Assembly (NCBI RefSeq): GCF_032452875.1
Contig: NC_083877.1
Coordinates: forward strand, 50,641,724-50,705,723
Source of the DNA: Bos javanicus
Lineage: Eukaryota; Chordata; Mammalia; Artiodactyla; Bovidae
DNA: 64,000 nucleotides
Reading direction: 5' to 3'
Below the pieces are notes generated by a model, which saw only the letters and a program-made list of their open reading frames with translations, was not told where the DNA came from and ran no database searches. Numbering within the stretch: position 1 is the first letter of the stretch; every line of letters begins with the position of its first letter. Made by a program: the position numbers and the translations under genes. Shown in pieces: positions 37,756-49,606 of the stretch.

Positions 37756-38770
37756 CTGTACTTAAAAACTCTTTATTCGATATTTTCAGATTCTTTCTAA
37801 TTGGCATTGCTATTGAAAACAGATCAGATTTTTTTTTTTTAATGTTACCTAAATTTTTTTTTTTTCTTTGGAGAAACCGATTCCTTCCTTCCATATTATT
37901 TAAAAACACACTGACAAAGCTGACTTCCATAAGCAGTGCTGTGAGCTCCGCCAGTCTGCGGGGAGCAGGAAGTCCACGCTCTCGGCCAGAGTGTCTGGGG
38001 TGCCCTGAGCAGGCTGCATTTCTTGTTTGCAGCAGCTCCTTAAATGAGCTGTGAAATGACCTGGATCTAATATCCAGGCCTCTGTCAAGTGCCAGGCTAG
38101 CTGCACGGCTGCACTAGCGGTGCTTTCTTGTGTGCCTTCCACAGTCAGCGTTTAGTGCATATCTGTTATGCCCTTTGTGTCGAGCACCTTTTTCTGAAAT
38201 GATTTTATCCTTAGATGCCTTCCTGCTTAGCTCTCCTGCTGTGGGCTTTTCCTTTTAGAAGAGACAGACGGGCCTCCCCGTCTTACACAAAGCAGACGCT
38301 TGATGTTGTCGTATTTTTTGTTTTGTTTTGATTTGAAAGTACTGGGAGGATAATACAAAGTTCAGAAAGAAAATTTGTTTTTCAGTGTAAAGTATGTGTT
38401 TAGTCTCCTACTCAAAAATGGCTACAAGGCCATATATCTGTCAGTGGGCAAGGAATATTTTTCCAGAGACAGTGCTGTTTTCCATAAGGTGTATGAGTCT
38501 TGGATTGTAACAGGGTTTGTCCAGAGTCTTTCAGTCACTTTCTCATCCTGTGATCCACTGTGAGTAACTGAATCAGTTTGTACCTTTATTATCTCAAGCA
38601 CAGAGTATAGCGAGTGTCCTATTGGCTCCTGGGACTTTTTAGTGTCCTTGGAGGTCAGACACATCCTTAAATCCAAGTGCCAGAAGCTGGAGGACACAAG
38701 TTTGGGCTGTGTTTCCTCTGAAGAGGAACCATTGGATTCGTCATCTGGGCAATTACAAGAACCCTTGCAG

Positions 38771-39101
38771 GACTTCCCTGGTGATGCAATAGTTAAGAAT
38801 CCACCTGCCAATGCAGGGGACACAAGTTCGATCCCTGGTTTAGGAAGATCCCACATGCCTCAGAGCAACTAAACTTTGGGCCACGGCTACTGAGCTCATG
38901 CTTTAGAGCCTGTGTGCCACAACTACACAAGCCCATTCACCCTAGAGCCCATGTTCCCCAACTAGAGAAGCCACCACAATGAGAAGCCTGTGCACCATAC
39001 CCAGAGAGTAGCCCCTGCTTGCTGCAACCAGAGAAAGCTTGTGAGCAGCAACAAAGACCTAGAACAACCAAAAATACATTAAAAAAATTTTTTTAAAGGA
39101 G
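38771..39101 (+). repeat. Long CHR-type SINE with target duplication
   Basis: gacttccctggtgatgcaa head, gttcgatccctgg, repeated 'gagcccatg / ccacaact' body, A-rich tail. ccttgcag at 38763-38770 and 39102-39109. Confidence 0.92.
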
Positions 39102-39875
39102 CCTTGCAGACTAGGGACAAGGAAGGGAATTCTAGGCAGTGACAACAGCCAGTGCAAAGGCCCTGGGATGAAATATTGGTCTTAAATTGAAACCACTTGA
39201 TGAAAGGGGTGTAAGTCATTAGGCTCATCTCTGCAGAATTATCATAGGCATCTATTAGGCAGCATCCCATTGCCTTGTGAACCCATTCCCACCAGTATGT
39301 CCTGGAGAAACATGAGTGAACTGGGTGTACTTACATAGTGAGAGAACATTGTACTAGAATTATGCTCTGGTCTCTCCAGTGAACTACAAAAGGAAGTGAG
39401 GAGACTGCTGCCAGTCTTCCTAAAAGCAAAGGGAACCACCACAAGTGGTCTGTGGTCAAAGGGACAGGCAATTCCCCTGTCTTTCCCAGACCCAAACTCT
39501 TAAAGGTCTTGTCAGGAAAGAGGAGAAGAAAAAGTCTCTGGAAACCAAGTTCCTTACTATTAAAAAAAGAGAGAGAGAAATACAGTATTATTTTAATAGG
39601 GGATTGATGTGAATTGCAAAGAGGTACCTATTTGTAGTTACACAATAAAAATACTTTGGTTTATCATTTTGATTGGATTAAATCAAGCCAAGCAAAATTG
39701 CACTCTTCGAAGAAATGTGTCACCTTGTTGGTCTGCTCTTTCTTTTTGCACCCATACCCTGCATGAGCTTTCTCCCTCCTCCCTTTAGATTGCAGATACA
39801 TTACTACTTCTTCGCCACTGAGATCCCCCAGTAGCATCTCTGCTGTCAGTCATTTCTATGAGGCTTAATTGGTGT

Positions 39876-40154
39876 GCTGCTGCTGCTGCTGCTAAATCGC
39901 TTCAGTCGTGTCCGATTCTGTGCGAACCCAAAGACAGCAGCCCACCAGGCTCCCCCATCCCTGGGATTCTCCAGGCAATAACACTGGAGTGGGTTGCCAT
40001 TTCCTTCTCCAATGCATGAAAGTGAAAAGTGAAAGTGAAGCCGCTCAGTCGTGTCCGACTCTTAGCAACCCCATGGGCTGCAGCCTACCAGGCTCTTCCA
40101 TCCATGGGATTTTCCAGGCAAGAGTACTGGAGCGGGATGCCGTTGCCTTCTCCG
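39876..40154 (-). repeat. Bov-A2 SINE dimer, antisense, with 11-bp target duplication
   Basis: (GCT)n start then two reversed Bov-A units. ttaattggtgt is exact at 39865-39875 and 40155-40165. Confidence 0.95.
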
Positions 40155-40752
40155 TTAATTGGTGTAGCCGACTTTATTATGCCACGTATGAAAAGTATTC
40201 GTGCTAATATGTGGCTTCAGGTAGACATTTTCACTTTTAAGCTTTTTATCTCTAATTAGGGAATGGGAGGATTCACTAATAGGAGGATTGCTTCTCGAGG
40301 GAATTTATATTATCAGGCAGAATGTGGATATTTAGGAGGAGCAGAGAGAGTCCCTAGAATCACCTTAGTCCTGACCAGCTGGTTCTAAGTGTGTGATGTA
40401 CCTGGTTGTGTCCCCTTAGAGAGCCCAGGATCCTGAAGGCAGGGCCACTCTCCTTGTCAAGGTTCCCTTCTCCCTTTGATGCCATTAGTGAATCTACTCC
40501 TTGTAGAAGCTTCTGGGAACAGAGGAGGAGGGGGGCTTCTTTAGAGGCCTGGGCCCATTCATTGCTTATCTTCTAGATGTGCCTGCACATAGAACACACC
40601 CTCCAATTTCTCACCCATACTCTCCTCTAATTTCCCCTCCTTCCCGCCATCCTTCTCTCCCTTCCTTCCACCTCAAGTCTTTGGTACCTTTTGTATTTGA
40701 CATTCTGTAATATGCTTCTCTCTCCCCTATTAGGTTAGCCTCTTATATAATT

Positions 40753-40941
40753 GGGCTTCCCTCATAGCTCAGTTGGTAAAGAATCCACCTACAATGCAGG
40801 AGACCCCGGTTCAATTCCTGGGTCGGGAAGATCTGCTGGAGAAGGGAAAAGCTACCCACTCCAGTATTCTTGCCTGGAGAAGTCCATGGACTGTATAGTC
40901 CATGGGGTCACAAAGAGTCGGACAAGACTGAAAAACTTTCA
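40753..40941 (+). repeat. Bov-tA SINE with target duplication
   Basis: Flanked by cttatataatt (40742-40752) and cttacataatt (40942-40952), one mismatch. Head gggcttccctcatagctcag. Confidence 0.93.
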
Positions 40942-41051
40942 CTTACATAATTATGATGTTTCTAACATAGACATATGTAGTAGATTGTATCATCTGTAAA
41001 GAAAAGTTTACATGTATACTAATCCATGTCTTGTATGTACTGCCGTGATGA

Positions 41052-41235
41052 AAGAAACAGCTTGGGGTTCAAATCCCAGCTCTGGCATCTGCTAGCCGAG
41101 TAGCCCTGGGTAGTTCTCTATTTTCCTGTCTTTCCTGTTTTGCACAATGGGAAGACCAGCTGACTGAGGTTGCTATAGAGATAAAGGAATCTCCTGCACC
41201 AAGAACAGCACCTGATGCAGAGAACACCCTTTAGT
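41052..41235 (+). repeat. MIR SINE
   Basis: cttggggttcaaatcccagctctggc, gccctgggtagttctct, tgcacaatgggaag, caccaagaacagcacctgatg. Confidence 0.75.
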
Positions 41236-42162
41236 TACAACAGGTTCCTCTTTCCTGCCGTGTTCCTGGCATTGTATCAGGTGCCAGATGTGCGGGGTGA
41301 GCCCCATAGATATGACGCCCCCTCGTGGAGCTCCCATCCCCATGGGGGTGGCATAAATTACCCAAATAGGTACAGACATGACTATCGTTACGAATTGATA
41401 TATACTCTGAAGGCAAAATATTATTTTCTATGAGAGAAAATAGCAAAGGGGACAGTTTTTGCGTGGGTTGTCCAAAAAGGTTTCTGTGGAAGCGTTGTTG
41501 AAGGGGAGGACCCTCCCCGCTACACCCCCGACCCCTGGGTAGGAGCCAGCCCTCTGAGGGGTTTGGAGACCAGCACATCTGCCAGAGAAAATAGCATGGG
41601 CGAAGGCTCTGAAGAGGGAATGTGTGCAAGAAGAGGAGGCCATCCTCCCAGGAGCGGGGTGAGCCAGAGGAGAGCAGAGATGAGACTGGAGAAAGCTGAG
41701 GACCAATCACCAGGGCCTCCTGACTCAAGATGCAGAAAACGCCACAGATGAAAGCTGATCCATCGTAATCATAACAGCTACTTATGGGGAGCTTCATAAA
41801 AACTCTTCACGTTGACTGTGAAGTGCTCCCAAGAAATCAGGGGAAATCAGTGTTGAGAAAAGACCATTTGATTTTGCCAGAAGAGTGTCGTTGGTGACCT
41901 TCAGCGATGCTATTTTTAGACAGTGGTAGAAAGGAAAAGCAGATTCTCTCCAGGGCGTTAGCATGGAAACGGTTGGAGAAGGAAAGAGTAGGTGGCGGCT
42001 CTGAAATGGGCATACCAGACCCAGTGGGTTTTTGCAGTTGTCAAGGTCTACGCCTGAGCCTCCGAAGGGAGGCAAGGGGATGGCTAGGACTCCAGCAGCA
42101 CCAGGTGCCTTTGGGGGGCGTCCAGGCCCAGCCTGATCCTTCTCTCCCTGTTTTCCTCACAG

Positions 42163-42307
42163 GTATGCCATCCTGACCAAAGCCACCTGGCCCTCGTGGA
42201 AGGGGGACGAGAAACAAGGCGTCCTGCACTTGCTGCAGTCTGTCAACATGGACAGTGACCAGTTCCAGCTAGGGAAGAGCAAAGTGTTCATCAAAGCCCC
42301 CGAATCT
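42163..42307 (+). CDS. MYO1E: MYO1E coding exon, converter, residues ~635-683
   Basis: One base finishing Arg635 and 48 codons, YAILTKATWPSWKGDEKQ to FIKAPES. It completes the converter; the QLGKSKVFIKAPE motif is the standard end of a class I motor. It follows the 6.8-kb intron. Acceptor ttcctcacag, donor TCT/gtgagt. The surface loop WKGDEKQ differs slightly from human. Confidence 0.96.
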
Positions 42308-42404
42308 GTGAGTTTTCTCCAGGCCACGCCTCTCCCTGTGGCCCCCCTCTCAGCCCCCTCCCCACAGCGAGGCTGGCTTCTTTACTTCAATCTGTGGTTC
42401 CTGT

Positions 42405-42665
42405 CTTAAATGTCAGTTCCTCAAAGAAGGCTTCCTGCTGCTCCGAGTCTATGTGTGGTTCATGCCCCACACCCTAGCACCTTCAGAGTCCTCAGCTTGG
42501 ATACAAAACCATCCTCACAAGAGCTTTTCTTTTCGTACTTATTGTCTCTCTCCCATTCTAGGTGGTCATTGCCTTGAGGTCAGGGTCTGTTTTGTGAGCC
42601 TTTGTGTACTCAGAGCTTCATGAGAAAGTGGCTCAGAGGAGGTGCCCAATAGTTATTTTTAGTGT
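42405..42665 (+). repeat. L2 LINE 3' fragment
   Basis: tgtcagttcctcaaagaaggc, cttgaggtcagggtctg, ggtgcccaatagttatttt follow the L2 3' end. Confidence 0.7.
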
Positions 42666-43232
42666 CCAGTAGTATCCCAGCTAATAGATACTTCTTTGCC
42701 CAGAAAGGAGGCTTGGGTTAACCTACATCCTCACCTGGGTGACACCAAACAAATCATGTCCCATAAAGGTGGAGCAGAGCCTGGGAGTGAGAATTCCCAG
42801 GACTGTGCCTTGAAGACCATGAGGAAGCCCAGAAAGGACTTTGAGAAGACCAATAGATAGAAGGAGAAATCTCCAATCTTAAAGGATATTTACCAGTAAG
42901 GAACTTAAAACACATAGGTTTTACAATTTACAAACTTATCAGACCTCCACAGATTAATTGAGTGGAACTTCTTAATCTTTCCTGAGGAGCACATGGTCAC
43001 CCTGAGCTGAATGATTGTTCACAGGACGTTCTCAGTTTGGGCAGGAACCCAACACAGCCCCTCAGTCCTTCTCCCCCATAGCTCTGGGGCTGTGGAATGA
43101 AGACAATTCCAGCTTAAAAATGAAGACAATTTTTAAGCTGGAGAAACTGCTGGAACTAACCGGGGGTGGGTATCACCATTTCTTGAGGTTCCTGTAGTAA
43201 TCACAAGGCTATTTTCAAGAGTCTATGGAGAC

Positions 43233-43358
43233 AGACTTCCCTGGTGGTTCAGTCGTTAGGGCTCTTTGCTTCCACTGCAGTGGGGCACAGTTTCGATCCC
43301 TGGTTGGGGAACTAAGATCCTGCATGCCATGTGGTGTAGCCAAAAAAAAAAAAAAAAG
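43233..43358 (+). repeat. Short CHR-type SINE
   Basis: gacttccctggtggttcag, cactgcagtggggcac, ggggaactaagatcctgc, A16 tail. Confidence 0.9.
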
Positions 43359-44100
43359 AGTTGGTGGTGAATTTGGCAAAAGTAGTCACCATATCGCCAA
43401 GAGAACCTGCAGTGTTGGTCGTAATGGAAGCCCTTGACTCTAGGCAGATTCTGGTCCTGCCATGCGTTTTCTCCACTAGAAGGGGCCCCATCACTGCTGT
43501 TCTGCCTGCCTCCCAGGATCAGCCTGAGATCAGAAATGCTAATGGTCATAACTGAATGACTTTAAAGGCTGTTAAATAAGTAAGTGGCACACATCGATAG
43601 AGCCTGTATGATAAGTTTGTGGTAGCATTTTCCACTTTGAGATATTTGTAGCTTCACAGCAATTTCATTTCCAAATATAAAACGAAAATGTTGTGTCATA
43701 CACCATTAAGCAACCCACAGAACAGTTCCTGTTCTTTCTAAAACAGGCTGGAGTGATTTATCGGTACAATGGAGAACTCTTCTGTTTTATACCCTCTCCT
43801 CTGTTTTTACTTTTTCGACTTACTGAATTTTCACAGAAACAGCCTCGATGTTTTTCGTGCTTTTTTTTTTTTTTTTCTGATTCAGTTGAGCTTTGAGATT
43901 TTACTTTCAAATCAAGATTTATTTTTGGCTTTTCTTTTCCTTGTTTTCCTCCCAGCTGCATTTTTACCTTCACTTGACTCTTCCTCTCCCCCATTTTTTC
44001 ACACACACACCCATCATTACTACTCTGTCCCCTCCCTGCATTACTCATCCATCCACATCTAGCCCTGACATTGCAAACACTTTTACAAAAATGGTTTTTA

Positions 44101-44229
44101 GGGACTTCCCTGGCAGTCCATTGGTTAAGACTCCACGCTTCCACTGCGGGGGGCATGGGTTCCATCCCTGGTTGGGGAACTAAGATCCCGCATGCCACAA
44201 GAAAGACATGGCCAAAAAAAAAAGATTTT
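44101..44229 (+). repeat. Short CHR-type SINE
   Basis: gggacttccctggcagtcc, cactgcggggggcatgg, ggggaactaagatcccgc, A10 tail. Confidence 0.9.
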
Positions 44230-45054
44230 TAAAAATCTACCCTGTGATTTTGCTTTAACTTTTATACTAAATGTGCTGAATTTACAAAATAACCCATTTG
44301 CTTTGAGAACCTACATTAGGCATCAGAGAGTTTGGTTTTGTTACATGTGTCCATGCTTTTTGCTTTTCTCTTCTTCTCCCTCTCTCTCTTTTTCTTCTTG
44401 AACCTCCCTGATTTCTAACCCCTATGGCTTTTGGAAAGAACCTAAAAACCAGCTCATCTTTGAACTGGTCTATAGGAAGTTGGGAATTGGTTGACTCTTC
44501 ATCCTTTCTGAGTCACAAGAATATTTTCTATGACGCTCTTAAAATAGTTCTGGGAAAGAAGAAGAAAACAAGACTTACTCAGAAACCCAACACAGAAGAT
44601 AAGAAAACACCAATGGATAATCTTCCAGGCAACTGCTGGGCTCAGATTTTTAAACATTCTGTCCAATTGTTGAAAAAATCTTTTGTTCTTAAAATATGCA
44701 CCTATATTTATTGTATATGGCACTGAGGGCTGTGGAATGAAGTGCCCCTCTCTTGATATGTTGAGTTTGAGGTGGAGCTATGAGAAGCAGAAGTTGAATG
44801 TCAGGAGGAGAGATCACTCGCTCCAGGGTACAAACCCAGATAAACTGAGACAACAAATCAAGCCCAGCTGCCTTCAAACCAAATTTGCCTGTTTAGTTTT
44901 GGAATGTTTTTACAGTGACATCCATCATCATTACTTTGGGTTTTTATTGGTCTGTTTTTTATTCCTAGAGAGTCATGTAAACTACTTCCTAGGTGAATGA
45001 GAGTTTCCCACCGTTTTACGAGTTGATTAGATGCAGATTCTATGTCCAAGTGAG

Positions 45055-45275
45055 GAGGAGCCTGGCAGAACCTGAAAGACCTCGGTTCACTTTCCAGCTC
45101 CACCCAATCTTAGTACTGATGTTCTTCTCTTTAAGTTGGAGATAATGCAAATAAGTGGTACATGTAGTTGTTGAGTGGTTGAATGAAGTAATGTGTGTAA
45201 AGCATCTAGAATGATTCCTGATCCATTGTGGGTACTCAGTTCATTACAGCTGTTTGCTGTCATCTTTGTTACTCT
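45055..45275 (+). repeat. MIR SINE
   Basis: acctcggttcactttccagct, ctctttaagttggagataat, gtaaagcatctagaatgattc, tgggtactcagt in MIR order. Confidence 0.6.
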
Positions 45276-45796
45276 AGGAGCTTTGATGAGTGGTGTACAA
45301 CAGTATTCATCATTAAGATGACCTGAGTCTCAAGACCTGCCAGTGTCTGAGCCTTTAACCAAATCAGTCTCAGCCCCTCTTGGTGAATCCAAGTCCTTAT
45401 TAACACATCATAAGTCCAGCTCCAATCACTGGTTATTGTCCTCTGCCCAATGGCTCCCTGTAGATTTCTGTGAGGCAGGAAGTCTGTACTTTCATGGAAC
45501 CAAAAGTTGGGCAGCCCTCTTTCCACAGCAGCATGAGTTTTCTGCAAAAGCTGGCAAATTCTAGTAAGAGGCTATATGCAGCACTAAAAGCTGCCTCCGT
45601 GAGCTCATTTGATCTAGCCACTTAATATCCTCTTTGGATCAAGGTGGGAAATAAATGGGTGTGTGTTGAATCACTCATTTGATTCTTACAGAGGTTTGGA
45701 ACAAGGTAGAGCAGACACTATCATTAAGGTCCAACTGGATACACTCAGATCCAGCTATTTTCCACTATGTTTTTTAATAAAAGAATGTATATAAGG

Positions 45797-46075
45797 ACTT
45801 CTGTGGTGGTACAGTGGATGAGAATCCACCTGCCAGTGCAGCGGATGTGGGTTTGATCCCTGATCCAGGGAGATCCCACATGCTCTGGAGCAGCTAAGCC
45901 CATGTGCCACAACCACTGGCCCTGTGTGCCTAGAGCCCACGCTCCATAATAGGAGAAGGCAGCATGAGAAGCATGTGTACCGCACCGAAGAGTAGCCCCG
46001 CTCAACACACCCAGAGAAAGCCTGCCTGCAACGACAAAGACCCAGTGCAGCCAAAAAGGAATTAATTTTTAAACA
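45797..46075 (+). repeat. Long CHR-type SINE
   Basis: ggacttctgtggtggtacag, gggtttgatccctgatcc, repeated 'gcccatgtgccac' body and A-rich end. Confidence 0.85.
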
Positions 46076-46289
46076 AAATTTTAAAGTATGTATAAATATC
46101 TTGTCTCTGTATATTTATATATAAAAGTTATAGTGACCATAAGCAACACCTTTTTTTCATCTTTGTTTATGAGTCTGAGAAGCTGCTTCCCATTGTGTCC
46201 TTGACTAAACTGAGTGTCCTTGAAATATCCAAGAAAGTAATGTTCAGGTCCTGTGAACTGACTCACACTTGTCTTCTTTCTATTCACAG

Positions 46290-46404
46290 CTCTTTCTTCT
46301 AGAAGAAATGAGGGAGCGAAAGTATGATGGGTATGCGCGAGTGATACAGAAATCATGGAGGAAATTCGTGGCCCGGAAGAAATATGTCCAAATGAGAGAA
46401 GAGG
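46290..46404 (+). CDS. MYO1E: MYO1E coding exon, neck/IQ motif, residues ~684-721
   Basis: 38 codons plus G, LFLLEEMRERKYDGYA to YVQMREE. It has one IQ motif, VIQKSWRKFVARKKY, the calmodulin-binding lever arm of myosin 1e. Tyr695, the site of a reported human nonsense change, is TAT at 46323-46325 and is intact. Acceptor tattcacag, donor GAGG/gtatta, a rather weak donor; the following intron is only 208 bp. Confidence 0.96.
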
Positions 46405-46612
46405 GTATTATAGTCATTTTATTTCATTCATTTACCAAATCTCAGGGATATTTTTGAGCTTAGATGAAGGTACAAGTTCATTGTACTTTGCACAGACTGT
46501 GCATTGCAGCCTTGCATTCATTTAGAGTCCCTCTGTGTCTTTCCACACGGAGCATTTTCCTCCTTGTCAGGGACTGATCCTTCTCCCTTCTCTGCCCTTT
46601 TGGGAACTGCAG
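46405..46612 (+). other. MYO1E: Short intron, 208 bp
   Basis: No repeat recognised; it lies between the IQ exon and the first TH1 exon. Confidence 0.95.
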
Positions 46613-46782
46613 CCTCCAACCTTCTGTTGAACAAGAAGGAGAGACGGAGAAACAGTATTAACAGGAACTTCATTGGGGACTACATTGGGATGGAGGAGCA
46701 CCCGGAACTCCAGCAGTTTGTGGGCAAGAGGGAGAAGATCGATTTTGCAGACACAGTGACCAAGTATGACAGGAGGTTCAAG
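46613..46782 (+). CDS. MYO1E: MYO1E coding exon, TH1 start, residues ~722-778
   Basis: Two bases finishing Ala722, then 56 codons, SNLLLNKKERRRNSINRN to YDRRFK. It opens the TH1 domain, which binds anionic phospholipids. The cluster KKERRRNSINR is strongly basic, and FIGDYIGMEEHPEL is a class I TH1 signature. Acceptor ggaactgcag, donor AAG/gtacgt. Confidence 0.96.
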
Positions 46783-48163
46783 GTACGTGCTGACTGCCCA
46801 CCCCTGGGAGTCACCAAACGGATTCCTTAGTTTTAAAAATAACTCATCATTTTGCTTTTGGGATTACCAAAACAGAACATGTCCATTGTAGATAAATGTA
46901 GAAAATGCAGACAGGCCAAGAGAAAAATAGCCACCTATACCCAGAAACAATCACATTTTGTGTGCATCCTTTAGAACGTTTTTATGCAGACATACATTTG
47001 TATGTTTAGTTTTACAAAACTGAAATCTACCTTACATGCTGGTTTGTGTTCTGTGTTGGTTTTCTCCTAAAATACACCAGGGAGAACTTTCTATATTAAT
47101 AGATATGTCAGTATAAATTGTTTTGTTTAGCTGCATAGTATCCCATTCAACAGTTGCTTCACTATTATTTTGAGCCAGTTTTTTATTAATCTCTTCTCAT
47201 GACTTTTTTTTTTTAACTATCGTAAATAAAAGGATACTGTAAGCATTCTTTCACGTGGCTTTGTGCATTTGTCTACTTATGCTTTTAGAGTAAATTGTTA
47301 GGAGTAGACTCATTGGATCAAAAGATTGAGAATATAAAGTGAAGTGTTCTTATCCATTTTCCCTGGGCAAATGACTATGCGGGGCTTTGACAGAGCCACT
47401 GGAGGACAGCTGATTTTTTTTTTAACCTCTTTCTTTAGACATTGTCTTTTTTCTTTTGCCTAATAAAATTTTGACCCTAATAGTGAAATCTGAAGCCATA
47501 ATAGATTATGGGCCATTAAGAGCTTTTTATGTGAGTTATTTCTTGTTTGGTTTTTGGTCAGGGAAAAAATATAGAAAGAACGATATTAATTTCGGAAGAA
47601 GGATGATGTTGTTTTGCCAAAACCAAATCACTCCTTACAAACTGAATATGGTGCTAGCTGCTCTGGTGGCAGGTTTGAATGCAAACATGAATGTTAAGTC
47701 TCTCAGTATTGTTTGGATATAACACAGTACATTTATATTAGATTTTTAAGGATTACCATTGAAATGAAAATGTATCACTTTTAAAAAGTAAAAATTTAAT
47801 GGACTCACAAAAATTACATATGCAGGGTCCCTTGAGGGATCCCTGTATGAGAAACATCCTGGAGCAGATCATTGGTAGGGTCATCCTGCATGTTGGTTTG
47901 CCCTGATCCCTTGGGTGGATCCATATGAGTCTAACATTTTTATAAGTTAAAGAGAGTCAAGTATCAGCAGTTTTGTATATGTCAACCTAACAATCATAAG
48001 CAACATGTTCTTTTGCTCTCGAAAGACTTAGATGATAAAGGGAATCAGCATCCGATCGTAGTGAAAGTTCACTGCCTAAAGCGGCTTCCTTTCACCTGGT
48101 CACCAAGGCCCTGTGTGTAGACTACTGTCACTCTGACACTTTCTAAAACACCTGTCCTTACAG
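46783..48163 (+). other. MYO1E: Intron, 1.4 kb
   Basis: First part resembles an old antisense L1; 47340-48160 is AT-rich and unassigned. Confidence 0.9.
46880..47330 (-). repeat. Probable old L1 fragment, antisense
   Basis: tagctgcatagtatcccatt, taaataaaaggatactgta and taaattgttaggagtagac match the general reversed L1 3' order; strongly diverged. Confidence 0.4.
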
Positions 48164-48309
48164 AGCGTAAAGCGAGACTTGCTTCTGACTCCAAAATGCT
48201 TATACTTGATTGGACGAGAAAAGGTCAAACAGGGTCCAGACAAAGGCCTGGTGAAGGAAGTACTGAAGCGGAGGATCGAGATGGAGAGGATCCTGTCTGT
48301 GTCCCTCAG
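48164..48309 (+). CDS. MYO1E: MYO1E coding exon, TH1, residues ~779-826
   Basis: 48 codons plus AG, SVKRDLLLTPKCLYLIG to RILSVSL. This is the PH-like core of TH1, with the KRDLLLTPKCLYLIGRE strand pair. The first residue is Ser where I recall Gly in human. Acceptor gtccttacag, donor CAG/gtaagt. The split Ser827 codon (AG+T) is completed 8.6 kb downstream. Confidence 0.95.
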
Positions 48310-48950
48310 GTAAGTGGCCAAGGGTGGGGACAGGGGAGCCCCACCTCTGCACGACGCTGCCATCTGCTATTCCAAACACCGCCTGGAGAGAGGCGCCGTC
48401 AGGCTCCCCAGTTGTAAAAATGACAATGAAGAGAACCCAGTTTTCTCTTCTTCCCTAAGAAGAGCTGATCTTCTTGGGTCTCAGGGAGTACTACAATCAC
48501 AAGAAAAAGTTACCTTCTGGTCTGCTCCTCTAGTCAAGGGATACTCAGATCCTTTGCTCCCATAAAATCTGAGGGGAAAAAAATGTAGTCTGTGAAACAA
48601 ACAGGGCATAATTGCTGATATTGAAGGGGGGGTCAACATTCTTGAGTCCTGCCCCCAAGCCCACCTTGCCCCTGATCAAGACCTAACCCATTTCACTAGG
48701 AAAAGCCTGAGCAGAGGTGGCCACTAGGTCATCAATGCTGCTTTAAGTTTGCTGTGACCTTGGATTGTCCTAGATAGGAAGTATCTTTGGACTTCTTGAG
48801 GCCCCTCTGCCTGTTCATTCCCCCAGGGGTGAGGGGGAATACAAATTGGTCTCCATAATCTGTAACCCTGGGGTCATTGCCAAATGCTCCCTTCAACTCC
48901 AGGTTCACAGGTAGGCACCCTTGCTCTTCTCATCAGCACCCTGGTTTATG

Positions 48951-49321
48951 AAATGAGTGCAATTGTACGGTAATTTGAACATTCTTTGGCATTGCCTTTC
49001 TTTGGAATTGGAATGAAGGACCTTTTCCAGTCCTGTGGCCACTGCTGAGTTTTCCAAATTTGCTGGCATAATGAGTGCAGCCCTTTCACAGCATCATCTT
49101 TTAGGATTTGAAATAGCTCAGCTGGAATTCCATCACTTTCACTAGCTTTGTTTGTAGTAATCTTCCTAAGGCCCACTTGACTTCACACTCCAGGATGTCC
49201 ACACCATCATGGTTATCTGGGTCATTAAGAACTTTTTTGTAGAGTTCTTCTGTGTATCCTTGCTACCTTTTCTTGATCTCTTCTGCTTCTATTAGGTCCA
49301 TACCATTTCTGTCCTTTATTG
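48951..49321 (-). mobile_element. BovB fragment, antisense piece of an inverted pair
   Basis: The minus strand encodes about 76 codons of the start of the BovB reverse transcriptase: NKASESDGIPAELFQIL ... WPQDWKRSFIPIPKKGNA ... YRTIALIS. It stops there; the catalytic core and 3' end are absent. Confidence 0.9.
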
Positions 49322-49606
49322 CAAGAAGGCTGACTGGTTGTCTGAGGGGGCCTTACAAATAGCTGAGGAAAGAAAAGAAACAAAAGGCAAAGAACAAAGG
49401 GAAAGATACACCAAACTGAATAACTTAATGCAGAGTTTCAGAGAATAGCAAAGAGAGATAAGAAAGCCTTCTTAAGAGAATAATGCAAAGAAATAGCAGA
49501 AAACAGTAGAATGGGAAAGACTAGAGATCTCTTTAAGAAAATTTGAAATAGCAAGGGAACATTTCATGCAAAGATGGGCACAATAAAGGACAAAATGGCA
49601 AGGACC
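49322..49606 (+). mobile_element. BovB fragment, sense piece of an inverted pair
   Basis: Contains ctgactggttgtctgaggg, gagataagaaagccttctt, gggaaagactagagatctc and catttcatgcaaagatggg, the BovB stretch immediately 5' of the piece at 48951-49321, but in the opposite orientation. The last ~27 bp repeat the start of that piece (caataaaggac...atgg..ggacct). Confidence 0.85.

Larger units (their letters stand above)
35351..42162 (+). other. MYO1E: Intron, 6.8 kb
   Basis: Antisense L1, MER20, two CHR SINEs, a Bov-A2, a Bov-tA and a MIR, spaced through the intron. 35940-36960, 37775-38760, 39110-39860 and 41240-42150 have no recognised element. Confidence 0.9.
42308..46289 (+). other. MYO1E: Intron, 4.0 kb
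   Basis: An L2 fragment, three CHR SINEs in sense orientation and a MIR. 42670-43230, 43360-44100 and 44230-45050 are unassigned. Confidence 0.9.

Noticed and set aside
41231..41797. 188-codon minus-strand open frame
   Set aside because: Low-complexity composition in intron sequence with no recognisable domain or conserved start context.
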